45,654 nt of DNA from Deltaproteobacteria bacterium (GCA_029565465.1 JAKQOD010000081.1:1-45654); one strand, 5' to 3'. Positions 28,943 through 38,140 are shown, counted from the first letter of the stretch. A program made the numbers and translations. The notes: generated by a model from the sequence alone, not told the origin.

Positions 28943-29551
28943 ATGAACCGAATTGTTTTGGGATCGTGGTTGGCGCTTGCACTCTCGGCCGTCGGCTGTG
29001 GCAGCCATCAGGCAACACCGGCAACACCGGCGACAACTGCGACCCCGGTGACTCCGGCAAGCACAACGGCAACCAGCGATGCCGCAGCATCCGACAACGC
29101 AGCGCGGCCGGCCAAAGTCACGGAGTTTTCGCTCGATGGCAACAACGTTGCCTTGCCCGGCCCCATCGTGTTTACAACTGGCGGCGCTGAGATCAACGAA
29201 GCGGATAGCGCTGCGTCGCTTTGGCTGTTGGTTGATTATCTCGAAGCCAAAACCTACATCTCAACGTTGCGCATCGAAGGCCACCTTGCCGAAGGCGGCG
29301 CCGCAGCGCAACCCCTGACCGAAGCACGTGCGCTTGCCGTAGCCAAATGGCTGGTCGCGCACGGCGTTGCATGTGACCGTTTGCTGGCTGTAGGTTTTGG
29401 TAACACCAAGCCGATCGCCGACAACAAAACGCTTGAGGGCCGTGCCCAAAACAACCGCATCACCGTCGTGAACGCAGCCTTGCGTGGCCGCGCTATCGGC
29501 GGCATGCCACTCGACGGTGGCGGCATGACCAGTGGCGACGTTTGCAAATAA
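28943..29551 (+). CDS. OmpA-like lipoprotein with altered peptidoglycan-binding site
   Basis: The 202-residue protein has a lipobox (SAVGC, Cys19), a Thr/Pro/Ala spacer and an OmpA C-terminal domain at about residues 65-180. The fold pattern is intact: IVFTTGGAEINEAD, LRIEGHL, LTEARALAVAKWL, VGFGNTKPIADNKT and GRAQNNRI. The usual GHTD is GHLA here, so the Asp that binds the diaminopimelate group is missing, while the helix Arg is kept. Peptidoglycan binding may be lost or changed. It shares PIADNKT and GRA.N.R with the OmpA domain of the giant protein, but so do many family members. It starts 30 bp after the flippase-like gene. Confidence 0.82.
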   Translation: MNRIVLGSWLALALSAVGCGSHQATPATPATTATPVTPASTTATSDAAASDNAARPAKVTEFSLDGNNVALPGPIVFTTGGAEINEADSAASLWLLVDYLEAKTYISTLRIEGHLAEGGAAAQPLTEARALAVAKWLVAHGVACDRLLAVGFGNTKPIADNKTLEGRAQNNRITVVNAALRGRAIGGMPLDGGGMTSGDVCK

Positions 29552-29598
29552 CTGCAAAACCCTGACCGTTAGGTAATCTTCGCAGCTAGAATGGCCGG

Positions 29599-30939
29599 AT
29601 GGCTATTCTACCTAATCGTCTTAGTCTGTTACCCCTTTTATTCGCAACGTCAGCAACGGCGTTGGGGTGTGGCGACGAGCCGGCGAAACAGTTCGCCGAC
29701 GCTGCACCAAAATCAGATGCAGGCGCCGACGCTGCACCGGACGCACCAACCAACGGCCCGGTCGAAGTCACCGTGCTCGGCGCAGGTGGCCCGCTAGCTG
29801 GCGCCACGGTCGTGTTCCAAAATGCCGACGACACTGTGGTGACATCGGCGATCACTGCTGCAAATGGTGTGGCCACTCAAGTAATGGCACCTGGTGGCAG
29901 CGTTACCGTGATCGCGAATGCATCGAGCTCCGAAGCCGCCACTGTGTTGGCGGTCAACCCTGGCGACAAGATCAAGGTCCGCACGAATGGGCCAGGTGTC
30001 GAAGAGGTATTCGTCGACGTTTCGTTGACGTTGCCGCCTAACTCGACCGGCACGTATGCTGTGCGCTCAAGCTGCGGTCCGAACTACACCAGCATTGCGG
30101 CAACCAACAACGCCCTCAGCTTCAGCCTGCCGGCGTCGTGCAGCCAAAGCAGCTTTGTCGTGAAACGAGAAGCAACGTCTGGCAGCGGCGGCTTACCAGC
30201 TGCAACGATCGTCAAAGCCAACGTGACACCAACGAATGGCGTGTACGACTTATCGGACCAAACATTTGCGAATCTGATTACCAACACCCTCACAGGAGCC
30301 GACATACCAACGGTTGACTTTGTGCAAGGCGTCGTCGCGCCGATCGTCAACGGCATGGTCGCGGAGCTCGACGAATCGCAAGCCGGCATCGAACCACCAG
30401 GCTTCCCAACCTTCTCGGGCACCTTCCAACGAGTTGACTCGGCTGCAGCCACCAAACAAACCGTGGACCTTATGTTCCGCGCGGCCGGCCAACAACTCTT
30501 CGTTGCTATCGCGCCGCTCGGCGACTATGCCTTTGCTGGCACAACATCCATGTTGCCTTGGCTCACCGACGTGGCGTGGAATTCAACAGGCAACTCGGCC
30601 ACGTTCACCACCGCCGTCGGTGGCACGGCGCCAATCAATGGCGCATTCATTGCGGTTGGCTTTAACCGAGGCAAAAGCTTCTTCACTCACCGCGTGGTTG
30701 GGCCAAGCGCAACGGCACTACGCTTCCCGGTTTTGCCAGCAACGCTGTCGAACTTTAACATTGTGACCGGCGACTCGACGTTCATCGAAGATGCGGGGCT
30801 GATCTCTTCGACTGGTGGCTACGATGCTCTGCGCCAAGTGTTCTATGTCGTCGACGGTCCACGCGACGTCGTCATCGATTCGCCGCTGCCAAATGCCAAA
30901 GCCACAGTTTCGCTATTCTTCAATCAACGCAAGCGCTAA
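29599..30939 (+). CDS. Lipoprotein with beta-sandwich domains, function unknown
   Basis: The 446-residue protein has a signal peptide with lipobox ALGC (Cys24) and an Asp/Ala-rich spacer. Residues about 53-115 look like an Ig-like carboxypeptidase-regulatory (CarboxypepD_reg) sandwich: VEVTVLGAGGPLAGATVVFQ, then AANGVATQVMAPGGSVTV. The remainder is beta-rich and carries no motif I know. Such proteins are common at the myxobacterial cell surface. The ATG at 29599 is used because it alone starts the signal sequence. The gene converges on the tail-anchored protein gene, with 12 bp between stops. Confidence 0.72.
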   Translation: MAILPNRLSLLPLLFATSATALGCGDEPAKQFADAAPKSDAGADAAPDAPTNGPVEVTVLGAGGPLAGATVVFQNADDTVVTSAITAANGVATQVMAPGGSVTVIANASSSEAATVLAVNPGDKIKVRTNGPGVEEVFVDVSLTLPPNSTGTYAVRSSCGPNYTSIAATNNALSFSLPASCSQSSFVVKREATSGSGGLPAATIVKANVTPTNGVYDLSDQTFANLITNTLTGADIPTVDFVQGVVAPIVNGMVAELDESQAGIEPPGFPTFSGTFQRVDSAAATKQTVDLMFRAAGQQLFVAIAPLGDYAFAGTTSMLPWLTDVAWNSTGNSATFTTAVGGTAPINGAFIAVGFNRGKSFFTHRVVGPSATALRFPVLPATLSNFNIVTGDSTFIEDAGLISSTGGYDALRQVFYVVDGPRDVVIDSPLPNAKATVSLFFNQRKR

Positions 30940-30951
30940 CCCGCGTTGCAG

Positions 30952-31716
30952 CTAAAGCAGTTGCGCAAGCGCAACAATCGCAGCCGCCGCAATGACAGCG
31001 ATTGCAACCAGCGTTCGGGTTGATGGCTGGCTTGCCACCACTGCGCTGGTCTGGCGATCACGCGCATGGTCCAAGGCAAGCAGCTCTTGGTGCCGTTGCT
31101 GCTTCACCTTGTCATCGACCGATGGGTCCGGCGCAGTGCGAAACGGATCTCCGTTCACTGGCAGCGCCAGATGGCGCCGCGTGGTGATTTCGGCGATGTC
31201 GCGCACCCAATCGTCGACACGTTTCACCAACGTTGCAACTTCGTCAGCATCTGTTATCCAGCGCGCTTCGCTGTAAGCAAGGTATCCACCGTAAAGGCCA
31301 TAGCTGGTACGTAACGTTGCACCGTCTGCAGCGAGCAACAAACGCCGCGTCGCAGGCGTTAGCAGTGCTTTGACTACATCGGTTGGCGCACCTTCGATCG
31401 CGTAGAGCTGATCAAACGCATCGTCGCTGAGCTGGACGTCAAACGCGGGCGGCGAAACGTTGTCGCTGCCATGAGGCTCGATCCGCAACATCAACGTCAG
31501 CTCCGACACCAACGCAATTTCGATCTGCGTAACAAAAAATGACTCTTGGGTTTCGGCTGGCAAATGACGCAACACAAACTTAATCCGGCGCGAAGCGTGC
31601 AGTGCATCACCGCCGTCAAAATATGAACAACGATACGCTAGGTCATCGTCGTCGATTCGAACCCCAGCAAAATGCGCTGCCAGTTTTGCGAGTCCGGTTA
31701 AATCGCTACTAGGCAT
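30952..31716 (-). CDS. Tail-anchored hypothetical protein downstream of the sigma factor
   Basis: The 254-residue protein is soluble for its first 230 residues and ends in a single hydrophobic helix (TLVAIAVIAAAAIVALAQLL) at the very C-terminus. No signal peptide is present, so it should be a cytoplasmic domain anchored by its tail. I do not recognise the soluble part. The gene follows the sigma factor on the same strand after 62 bp. That position is often taken by an anti-sigma factor, but the protein lacks a zinc-finger (HC2) motif, and the single helix is at the wrong end for a typical one. Confidence 0.65.
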   Translation of the reverse strand: MPSSDLTGLAKLAAHFAGVRIDDDDLAYRCSYFDGGDALHASRRIKFVLRHLPAETQESFFVTQIEIALVSELTLMLRIEPHGSDNVSPPAFDVQLSDDAFDQLYAIEGAPTDVVKALLTPATRRLLLAADGATLRTSYGLYGGYLAYSEARWITDADEVATLVKRVDDWVRDIAEITTRRHLALPVNGDPFRTAPDPSVDDKVKQQRHQELLALDHARDRQTSAVVASQPSTRTLVAIAVIAAAAIVALAQLL

Positions 31717-31778
31717 CTCGCCTGATCATGCACTGGCGACAATCGTGGGCACAAGCCGCGCTTCGGCATTTGCCGTGG

Positions 31779-32591
31779 CTAGCCTTCGACGAACAAGCGC
31801 GACCACGTCATCGAAAGTTGGCTTTCCACCAAGCTGGCAACTTCCACCAGGTCTGCTTCGTCCAACGCTGCGCGCAACAAAAACGTTTCACGCGCGTTTT
31901 CAACCATGGAACTGCGCGCATCGAGCAGCCAGCGCGCAGCCGTTGCACGATGCACGCGATACACTGCAGCGATATCGTCGATCGATGCGTGCTTGACATA
32001 GTGCATGCGCAAAATCGCGCGTTGCCGTTCGGTCAATGCAGTTGCGCTTTCTTCGAGTGCTTGTTTGAGCAACGCTTGCAGCTCGGCTTTGGCGAATTTG
32101 TCGGCAGTGCTGCGATGTTGATCAGGCGTGTTCGACGGCAGTTCACTGGTTTGCCGGCCTTTGCTGCCGACCAAGGTCAATGCGAGCCGAGTCGCTGCCA
32201 CGCGGACCAAACCGCCAAGCTGGCCGCGACCAACGTACTGGGAAAATTTGGCGGGTTCGTCGACTTCGCTCACAAACAACCGTTCAACCACTTGGCTTAA
32301 AATATCGTTGGCATCTTGCGCAGTAAGGCCGAAGCGGGCGGCGATCGACGCCACTAAGCCGCGGTGGCTTGCTGCAAAAGCTGCGATGGCGGCATCAGGT
32401 GCGCGCTGCCAAGCGGCCCACAAATACGCTTCGGCGTCGTCGATCTTTTCGACGGTGTGTTGATGCTGCGGCGCCAACGCCACAAGTGCTGCAGCAAATT
32501 CATCGGCACTCGCATGCAAGGTTGGCCAAGCGGTCTGCGCATGAGCCAAACGGATTGCCAGGGCTGCCGCGATCACGCCTAGTTGTAGCAC
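31779..32591 (-). CDS. Sigma-70 family (ECF-like) RNA polymerase sigma factor
   Basis: The 270-residue frame begins with a GTG at 32591; a second GTG five codons on is also possible. A region 2-like helix set lies at about residues 70-130 (RGLVASIAARFGLTAQDANDILSQVVERLF). A region 4-like helix-turn-helix is at about 190-235 (LTERQRAILRMHYVKHASIDDIAAVYRVHRATAARWLLDAR). About 60 N-terminal residues precede region 2, more than in a minimal ECF factor. The gene is divergent from a Cys-rich lipoprotein, with 59 bp between starts. A Ser/Thr kinase with a zinc-finger-like head lies 0.8 kb away, and similar sigma-kinase neighbours occur in myxobacteria. The target promoters are unknown. Confidence 0.75.
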   Translation of the reverse strand: MLQLGVIAAALAIRLAHAQTAWPTLHASADEFAAALVALAPQHQHTVEKIDDAEAYLWAAWQRAPDAAIAAFAASHRGLVASIAARFGLTAQDANDILSQVVERLFVSEVDEPAKFSQYVGRGQLGGLVRVAATRLALTLVGSKGRQTSELPSNTPDQHRSTADKFAKAELQALLKQALEESATALTERQRAILRMHYVKHASIDDIAAVYRVHRATAARWLLDARSSMVENARETFLLRAALDEADLVEVASLVESQLSMTWSRLFVEG

Positions 32592-32650
32592 TACATCGCA
32601 CTATTTTGCGATTTGCTGCGACTTGCCACGCGCTGCTTGGTTAGGTCGTC

Positions 32651-33241
32651 ATGAAACAAGTTTTTTCGATGGTAGTTGTAAGTGCAAGTTTTGGCCTGTT
32701 TGCGTGTTCCGATGCAGCGAACAGCACACCCGACGCAGCGGGACCAACCGACGCACCACCGGTTGTTATCAGCGACGCTGATTGCGCTGCATTTGCGCGT
32801 AACGCAGCGATGGCAAGCGCTGGTTGTGGCGCGCCGTTCCCAACGGGCGCCGAATCGACACTGGCCACGTTCTGCAAAAAAGGCGTGGCGAGCGCAGCAA
32901 CCTGCGGCGGCGATCCAGCGGCGGGGCTCGCTTGCTTCAAAACGCCCGACGCCACCGATTTTCAATGTATCGCAGGCGAAGCCTATCCAGCTTGCAACGG
33001 TGACCTCGCTGCAGCACTCGGCATGTATTGCGTGGTTGCCCTTGGCAATCCACAATGCGCGTCGGGCATCAAGTGCGACTTTAACGCCGACTGTAGCGGC
33101 AATAGTGCCTGCAACGATGCCACCGGTCAGTGCTTCAGCAAAAACGCGTATTGCGTTGGGCTGCCGTGCACGTTTGACGCAGACTGCCCCACCAATGAAA
33201 AATGCAATAGCGCCGAACACGCTTGCGTGGCGCGGGGCTAA
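32651..33241 (+). CDS. Cysteine-rich lipoprotein
   Basis: The 196-residue protein has a signal peptide ending LFAC (Cys19) and a Pro/Asp/Ala spacer, and then some 14 or more cysteines. The last 60 residues hold two short repeats of the form C.F.ADC....C....G.C (CDFNADCSGNSACNDATGQC and the related CTFDADCPTNEKC). These are seen in many myxobacterial secreted proteins and should be disulfide-bonded. No enzymatic motif is present. The ATG at 32651 is preceded by TTAGGT. Three hairpins follow the stop, the last ones before the kinase gene. Confidence 0.75.
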   Translation: MKQVFSMVVVSASFGLFACSDAANSTPDAAGPTDAPPVVISDADCAAFARNAAMASAGCGAPFPTGAESTLATFCKKGVASAATCGGDPAAGLACFKTPDATDFQCIAGEAYPACNGDLAAALGMYCVVALGNPQCASGIKCDFNADCSGNSACNDATGQCFSKNAYCVGLPCTFDADCPTNEKCNSAEHACVARG

Positions 33242-33287
33242 ACGAACGATGGAAGACGGGTTCGCGCGGCGCGCGGTGGTGGGTGAA

Positions 33288-33367
33288 TTCGCGGCAATGC
33301 CGCGAAGCGGGCGGCAGGCAAAGCCGCCTTGTCAATCGAGGGTGGCGCCGACCGCTAAATGCGGTCG
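33288..33367. terminator. Cluster of three hairpins between lipoprotein and kinase genes
   Basis: Three inverted repeats lie in 80 bases. At 33288-33306, TTCGCGGCA and TGCCGCGAA are separated by one A. At 33310-33328, GGCGGC and GCCGCC enclose seven bases. At 33349-33367, CGACCGC and GCGGTCG enclose TAAAT. None has a T run, so they are not classic intrinsic terminators. They may stop or pause transcription, or protect the 3' end of the lipoprotein message. Confidence 0.45.
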
Positions 33368-33417
33368 CGACCCCGTGGCACGGTATCCATCGCTCGAACT
33401 TGGGTTAACCTAACGCC

Positions 33418-36120
33418 GTGGCTCATCTCGACGACGCAACGCTGCTTGCCCACTTTGCAGGCGGGCTCGACGAAGCGCAGCAACAACAGGTGCTGCGTGA
33501 AATCGACGAATGCGCGTTGTGCGCAGACCTAGCGATCGCTGTGGCAGGCACGCTTGCGCCAGCGCATAGCGAAGCGGTCGGTACGGTTATCGCGGGGCGC
33601 TATCGCATCGAACGCGAGCTTGGGCGCGGCGGCATGGGCGTGGTGTATCGCGCACTCGATACCGTGATCGAGCGGCATGTCGCACTCAAGCTTGTTGAGC
33701 ATGGCAATGGCGGCGCCGAGCCCATGCGCGAACTCAAGACCTTAGGCCAACTGGTGCATCCGGCGATCGTGCGCATCTACGATGCAGGCGTCGACGGCGA
33801 ACAGGTGTTCGTAGCCATGCAAGAAGTGACTGGGCAGCGCTTGCGCGATTGGACGCAACAGCGCCGCGCGACAACCAGTGACCTGCAGCATGCCGTGCTG
33901 CGCATCTTCGCGGTACTTGCCGGCGCCGTTGCATATGCACACGACCAAGGCGTGCTGCACCGCGATATCAAATCGAGCAATGTACTAATCGACGATGCAC
34001 AGCAGCCGTGGCTGATCGATTTTGGCTTGGCGTCGAGCTTGCAAAGCGAAGGAGAGGGCCCGCGCGTCGCTGGCACACCGACCCACTTCGCACCCGAGAT
34101 TATCGACGGTGGCGTAGCGACGGCGCAGTCCGATCAATTTGCTTTTTTTGTTACGATGATCGAAGCGCTGACCGGCGTGCGGCCGTTTCCGGGTGATTCG
34201 GTGGCAACGATCCGCGCCGCAATGAAAGCCACCAGCGATGTACCTGCAATGTGGCAACGTGGCCTGCCACCAGCGCTGCGCGCTGTGCTCACGCGTGGGC
34301 TAGCGTTGGATCCTGCTGCGCGCTTTGCATCAATGCACGCTGTACAACAAGCGATTGTTGCGTTGTACGCGCCCGCAGCACAAGCGCACGGTCTATCGCG
34401 CTGGCGCGTCGCAGCCTTCGGTGCTGTTGCGATTATTATCGGCGGCGGTGCCTGGTGGCGACTCTCAGCTACAGCATCGCCGACAACCAGCCATGACGTT
34501 ACGTGCGATGCAAGCACGGCAACCCTCGACCTCGGGGTACACGCCGCCGTGGCGACACGCTTGCGCGAACTGCCGCCTGCTGCGCGCGACCTATGGCGAG
34601 AGTGGTCGCAAGCTTGGCAAGCCACCGGTGCTACGTTGTGCGCAGACTTCACAGCGCGCCGAATTTCAGCGACGCAGCTAACGCAACGGCAACTGTGTTT
34701 GCGTTCGGCGGTGCGCCAGCTGGTTCGCCGCGTCAGCGCCCAAGACCCAGCTAGCATCGTCGACAATTTGCCTAGCGCCGAACAATGTACCAGCGATGCG
34801 GTAACGCTCGACGACGTTGCGCTGCCAGCCAACGTTTCCGCCGATGATGTATTGGCCCTGCGCGACGCGCTTGCCGCGATTGAAATCCGCAGTGATCACG
34901 ACGACGGTGCTGCCGTATTAGCTGCGCAGGCAAGTCTGCTTGAGCGTATTCGAGCGCTTGGCTACGCACCACTTCTGGCCGAAGTCTTGAACCAACGCGC
35001 AGCAATCGCCGAAGGCGCCGGCGATATGGTGGCTGCCCGCGCTGCAGTCAACGAAGCCCTCGAAGTTGCAACGCGCAGCAACAACCGCGCAGCGCTTGCA
35101 CGCAGCCATTACATCAACACGATTGTGTTGAACGATCTCGGCGCCTCGACGGAAACTGACCGTTCGTTGGGCTTGGCACGCGCCGCGGCAACCGAACAAC
35201 CAGACGCGATGCAATGGCGCATTGAACTCGCTGCGCAGACGATCGCGATTCATCGCGGCCGCAGCGCCGACGCGATTGCGCCGCTACGTGCGTTATTGCG
35301 CGACTGCCTAGCAGCGAAACCAAGCCAACCAGTGCTTTGCATCGACATTCACCAAGCCTTGATTGCAGCGTTATTCGATGCGCGGCGCCGTGACGAACTG
35401 ATGGCCGAACTGCCGTTACTGGACGCAACGATTACGACCCACCTAGGGCGCAACAATCAACGTTACGCCGTCTTTTTGGCCAATCAAATTGGCGTTGGCT
35501 CGCTCAAAGAAGCAGCCGCCAAAGGCGAAGCCGCGCTTGCGATTTTGCAAACGATGTCGCCAAAGCATCCGAAGTTAATTCCATTGCTGCAAAACCTGGG
35601 CATGATTGCCACTAACCAAGGCGACAACAAACGCGGCCTGCAGTACATGCAGCGCGCTTTGACCGCAGCGCGCGACCGGTTCGGCAGCAACAGCGCTGCG
35701 GTGGCGCATCTTGAAGTCAACATTGCGACAAGCTTGCTCAATCTCGACGACAACGACGGCGCATTGGCGCTGCTCGTCCATGCCGAGCAAGTGATGGCCA
35801 ACGTTGCTGGTGGCGAAGCTAGCCCATTTTTGGCAGCGGCGCGTTCGATGCTCGCTGAGCTCTACGCTGGCCGCGACCAGCTCGACGCAGCGTACCAGCT
35901 GCTTGTGCCGCTGGTGGCCAGCCAACAAAAGCCTGAAGCCGACCCTGCACAACGTGGCCGCGACGAATTTCTGCTTGCGCAAGTAGCTTGGAGCCGAGGT
36001 GAACGCGACGAAGCCGTGCGAAATGCCAAGCTCGCAGTGCAAGACCTCAGCGACGCCAAGGCGTTTCCAACCACGCTCAAACAAGCCCGTGCGTGGTTGG
36101 CGGATCCGAAGCAGCGGTAA
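33418..36120 (+). CDS. Membrane Ser/Thr protein kinase with degenerate zinc-finger head and TPR-like tail
   Basis: This 900-residue protein starts at the GTG at 33418. Residues 1-45 resemble the putative zinc-finger of anti-sigma factors (DDATLLAHFAGGL and ECALC), with Cys32 and Cys35, but Glu28 sits where His is expected. A Hanks-type kinase follows at about 58-320: GRGGMGVVY, VALKLVE, HRDIKSSN (about 181) and DFGLA (about 201). All catalytic residues appear present. One helix (about 327-350) crosses the inner membrane. The remaining 550 residues are helical and TPR-like, so would lie outside the cytoplasm. This architecture is common in Myxococcota. The nearby sigma factor gene suggests, but does not prove, a shared pathway. 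Confidence 0.88.
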   Translation: MAHLDDATLLAHFAGGLDEAQQQQVLREIDECALCADLAIAVAGTLAPAHSEAVGTVIAGRYRIERELGRGGMGVVYRALDTVIERHVALKLVEHGNGGAEPMRELKTLGQLVHPAIVRIYDAGVDGEQVFVAMQEVTGQRLRDWTQQRRATTSDLQHAVLRIFAVLAGAVAYAHDQGVLHRDIKSSNVLIDDAQQPWLIDFGLASSLQSEGEGPRVAGTPTHFAPEIIDGGVATAQSDQFAFFVTMIEALTGVRPFPGDSVATIRAAMKATSDVPAMWQRGLPPALRAVLTRGLALDPAARFASMHAVQQAIVALYAPAAQAHGLSRWRVAAFGAVAIIIGGGAWWRLSATASPTTSHDVTCDASTATLDLGVHAAVATRLRELPPAARDLWREWSQAWQATGATLCADFTARRISATQLTQRQLCLRSAVRQLVRRVSAQDPASIVDNLPSAEQCTSDAVTLDDVALPANVSADDVLALRDALAAIEIRSDHDDGAAVLAAQASLLERIRALGYAPLLAEVLNQRAAIAEGAGDMVAARAAVNEALEVATRSNNRAALARSHYINTIVLNDLGASTETDRSLGLARAAATEQPDAMQWRIELAAQTIAIHRGRSADAIAPLRALLRDCLAAKPSQPVLCIDIHQALIAALFDARRRDELMAELPLLDATITTHLGRNNQRYAVFLANQIGVGSLKEAAAKGEAALAILQTMSPKHPKLIPLLQNLGMIATNQGDNKRGLQYMQRALTAARDRFGSNSAAVAHLEVNIATSLLNLDDNDGALALLVHAEQVMANVAGGEASPFLAAARSMLAELYAGRDQLDAAYQLLVPLVASQQKPEADPAQRGRDEFLLAQVAWSRGERDEAVRNAKLAVQDLSDAKAFPTTLKQARAWLADPKQR

Positions 36121-36165
36121 GTAAGGCGCAACCCGACTGGCGCGATCACTAAGGCGCCGCTACCG

Positions 36166-37623
36166 CTAAGGCGCGACTAGCCGGCGTTTACCGTCGCTGG
36201 CCATCGCGACGCCAGGCGCATCAAGTGCTTCGCGATCCCACAGCTTACACGTGACTTGTTTGTGATGTTGGTCGAGCGCTTCGCAGTAATTGGTGAATTC
36301 GCAGCGACGGATCTGCGCACCTTCGCCGCTCCGCATCTTGGCGAACCAGTCAGGATCGGCCAGCGATTGCCGTGCCGATGCAACGATATCGACACTGCCA
36401 TCGGCCAACGCGGTTTCGGCTGCGCCGAAGTTGCCAATGCCACCAGCGCCAATCACGGGTGTCGTAAAGCCTGCATCACGCACAGCGCTGCGCACGGCAG
36501 CAGCAAGGCTCAAGTTCCGGCCAAACGGGCCACGCGCATCGGAATAGATCGTTGGCATGCACTCGTAGCCCGACGGGCCAGTGTACGGATACACCGCTGC
36601 GCCAACTTTGGGCTGCTTAGCGTCTTCGAACTTGCCACCTTTGGACACCGACAGAAAATCCAAACCAGCGCGTGCAAATTCAACGGCGAAGTAGCAAGCG
36701 TCGTCGATGCGATTGCCGCCCTCGATGACATCGTCGGACAAAAAGCGGCAACCAACCACACCTTGGCCGGCAACCTTGGCTTGTACGGCTGAGATGACTT
36801 CGAGTGGCAAACGAGCGCGGTGTTCGCGACTGCCACCATAACCATCGGTGCGCGTGTTCAACGCCGACAAAAACGACGCCATTGTGTAGGCGTGCGCGTA
36901 GTGCAGCTCAACACCGTCGAAGCCGGCCGCCATTGCGCGCCCTGCAGCGTCGGCAAACAAGCCAGGGAGCACCTTCGGCAAATCACGAATATGTGGCGCG
37001 TCGGTATCGGTCACGCGTTCGCGGGCCCCGTTACGCAGGTCGGACAGCTCGCGTTCGGTCAACATATTGGCCAGCTCGGCATCCGGCACTGCCGCAAGCA
37101 ACGTCCGGATCTCGGACTCTGCAGCCCCGCCAACATCGCGTCCCAGATGCGCGCTCAACGCTGCGCGATGCGCTGGCGTGACTGCCAAGAACCGCGCAAA
37201 AAACTTATCGCGCTCTGGCCGACGACGAATCGACAGAAAGTCGATCAATTGAATGAACAACAGCGATTCGCCACCCGACGCTTCGCGCACCGCGCGCGTC
37301 AGCCGCGTTAATCCTTCGACAAAGCGATCATGGCCAATGCGCAACAAAGGCCCCGATGGCACGTCGCGAATCCCCGTTGCTTCCACCACGATCACGCCTG
37401 GCTTGCCTTTGGCAAAACGCGAATACCACGCGATCACATCGTCGGTAACAAAGCCATCTTCGGTTGCGCGCCATGGCACCATCGCTGGAATCCACGTCCG
37501 CGTTGCAGCCGTGCGTGGGCCAATCGCGACCGGGGAAAACAGCCGGGCTTGCGCTGCCTGCGCCGCCGTCGGCCAATCGGCCAGCGGTAGCGAGTGCTTG
37601 ATGCGTTCAGGTGGTTGCCACAT
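36166..37623 (-). CDS. NADH:flavin oxidoreductase, Old Yellow Enzyme family
   Basis: The start chosen is the ATG at 37623 (485 residues). The frame extends to 37719, but that extra piece lies in a copy of the repeated sequence upstream and is rich in Arg and Pro. The FMN-binding barrel is recognised by FSPVAIGPRTAATRTW near the N-terminus and GVELHYAHAYTMASFLSALN near residue 240. TRTDGYGGSREHRARLPLEV and the phosphate-binding VIGAGGIGN follow. After the barrel, CEFTNYCEALDQHHKQVTC adds four Cys, but no full second NAD domain is present. The enzyme should reduce an activated double bond using NAD(P)H; the natural substrate is unknown. It converges on the kinase gene with 45 bp between stops. 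Confidence 0.86.
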   Translation of the reverse strand: MWQPPERIKHSLPLADWPTAAQAAQARLFSPVAIGPRTAATRTWIPAMVPWRATEDGFVTDDVIAWYSRFAKGKPGVIVVEATGIRDVPSGPLLRIGHDRFVEGLTRLTRAVREASGGESLLFIQLIDFLSIRRRPERDKFFARFLAVTPAHRAALSAHLGRDVGGAAESEIRTLLAAVPDAELANMLTERELSDLRNGARERVTDTDAPHIRDLPKVLPGLFADAAGRAMAAGFDGVELHYAHAYTMASFLSALNTRTDGYGGSREHRARLPLEVISAVQAKVAGQGVVGCRFLSDDVIEGGNRIDDACYFAVEFARAGLDFLSVSKGGKFEDAKQPKVGAAVYPYTGPSGYECMPTIYSDARGPFGRNLSLAAAVRSAVRDAGFTTPVIGAGGIGNFGAAETALADGSVDIVASARQSLADPDWFAKMRSGEGAQIRRCEFTNYCEALDQHHKQVTCKLWDREALDAPGVAMASDGKRRLVAP

Positions 37624-37678
37624 GCGGCGTTTTATACCACTGCCGCCGCGCTCACGATACGCACCACGCAGCGACTCG

Positions 37679-38140
37679 CGCGGCGCAGCCGACGGATGGT
37701 GCGACGGCAGCTGCCACATTGGCGATAGTCGACCATGCCGCCGCGAATCAACTGCTCTGGCGCCATGTAACCCAATTTGCCAAAGCCCATTTGGGGATCA
37801 GTGGCAGTGCCACGCAGCGCGCTCTTGGCAATACGCAACCCGCTGTCCACGTATCCGGCGCGACGGAGGCCGCCCACGGCAGGAGCCACATTGCGCAACC
37901 CGCGGCCGACCTATCCGCGCGCGACGGAGGCCGCCTGCGGCAAGTGCCACATTGCGCAACCCACTGCCGGCGTATCCGCGCGACGCGCGGCGAAAGGGAG
38001 GCTCGTTGGGCGCGGCCCAACGAGGGAAAACGGGAAAGTTTTCCCCTTAATGATCCGACGCGACGCACGGCGCAACCGACGGATGGGCGACGGCAAGTGC
38101 CACATTGCGCAACCCACTGCCGGCGTATCCGCGCGACGCG
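37679..38140. repeat. Degenerate ~60-78-bp repeat family B (five copies)
   Basis: The shared core on the plus strand is GCCACATTGCGCAACCC followed by GTATCCGCGCGACG. Copies lie at about 37679-37722 (left part), 37827-37865 (diverged), 37861-37924, 37922-37982 and 38063-38140. The last copy sits between the first and second members of the 80-bp hairpin array. The leftmost copy overlaps the in-frame extension of the flavin oxidoreductase gene. No long inverted repeat was found within the core. The copies do not keep a common reading frame, so coding is unlikely. Confidence 0.7.

Noticed and set aside
36122-36174. TAAGGCGC three times in the convergent gap between kinase and flavin oxidoreductase genes
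   Set aside because: Short, irregularly spaced and partly within stop codons; no hairpin with a T run, so no terminator or site could be argued.
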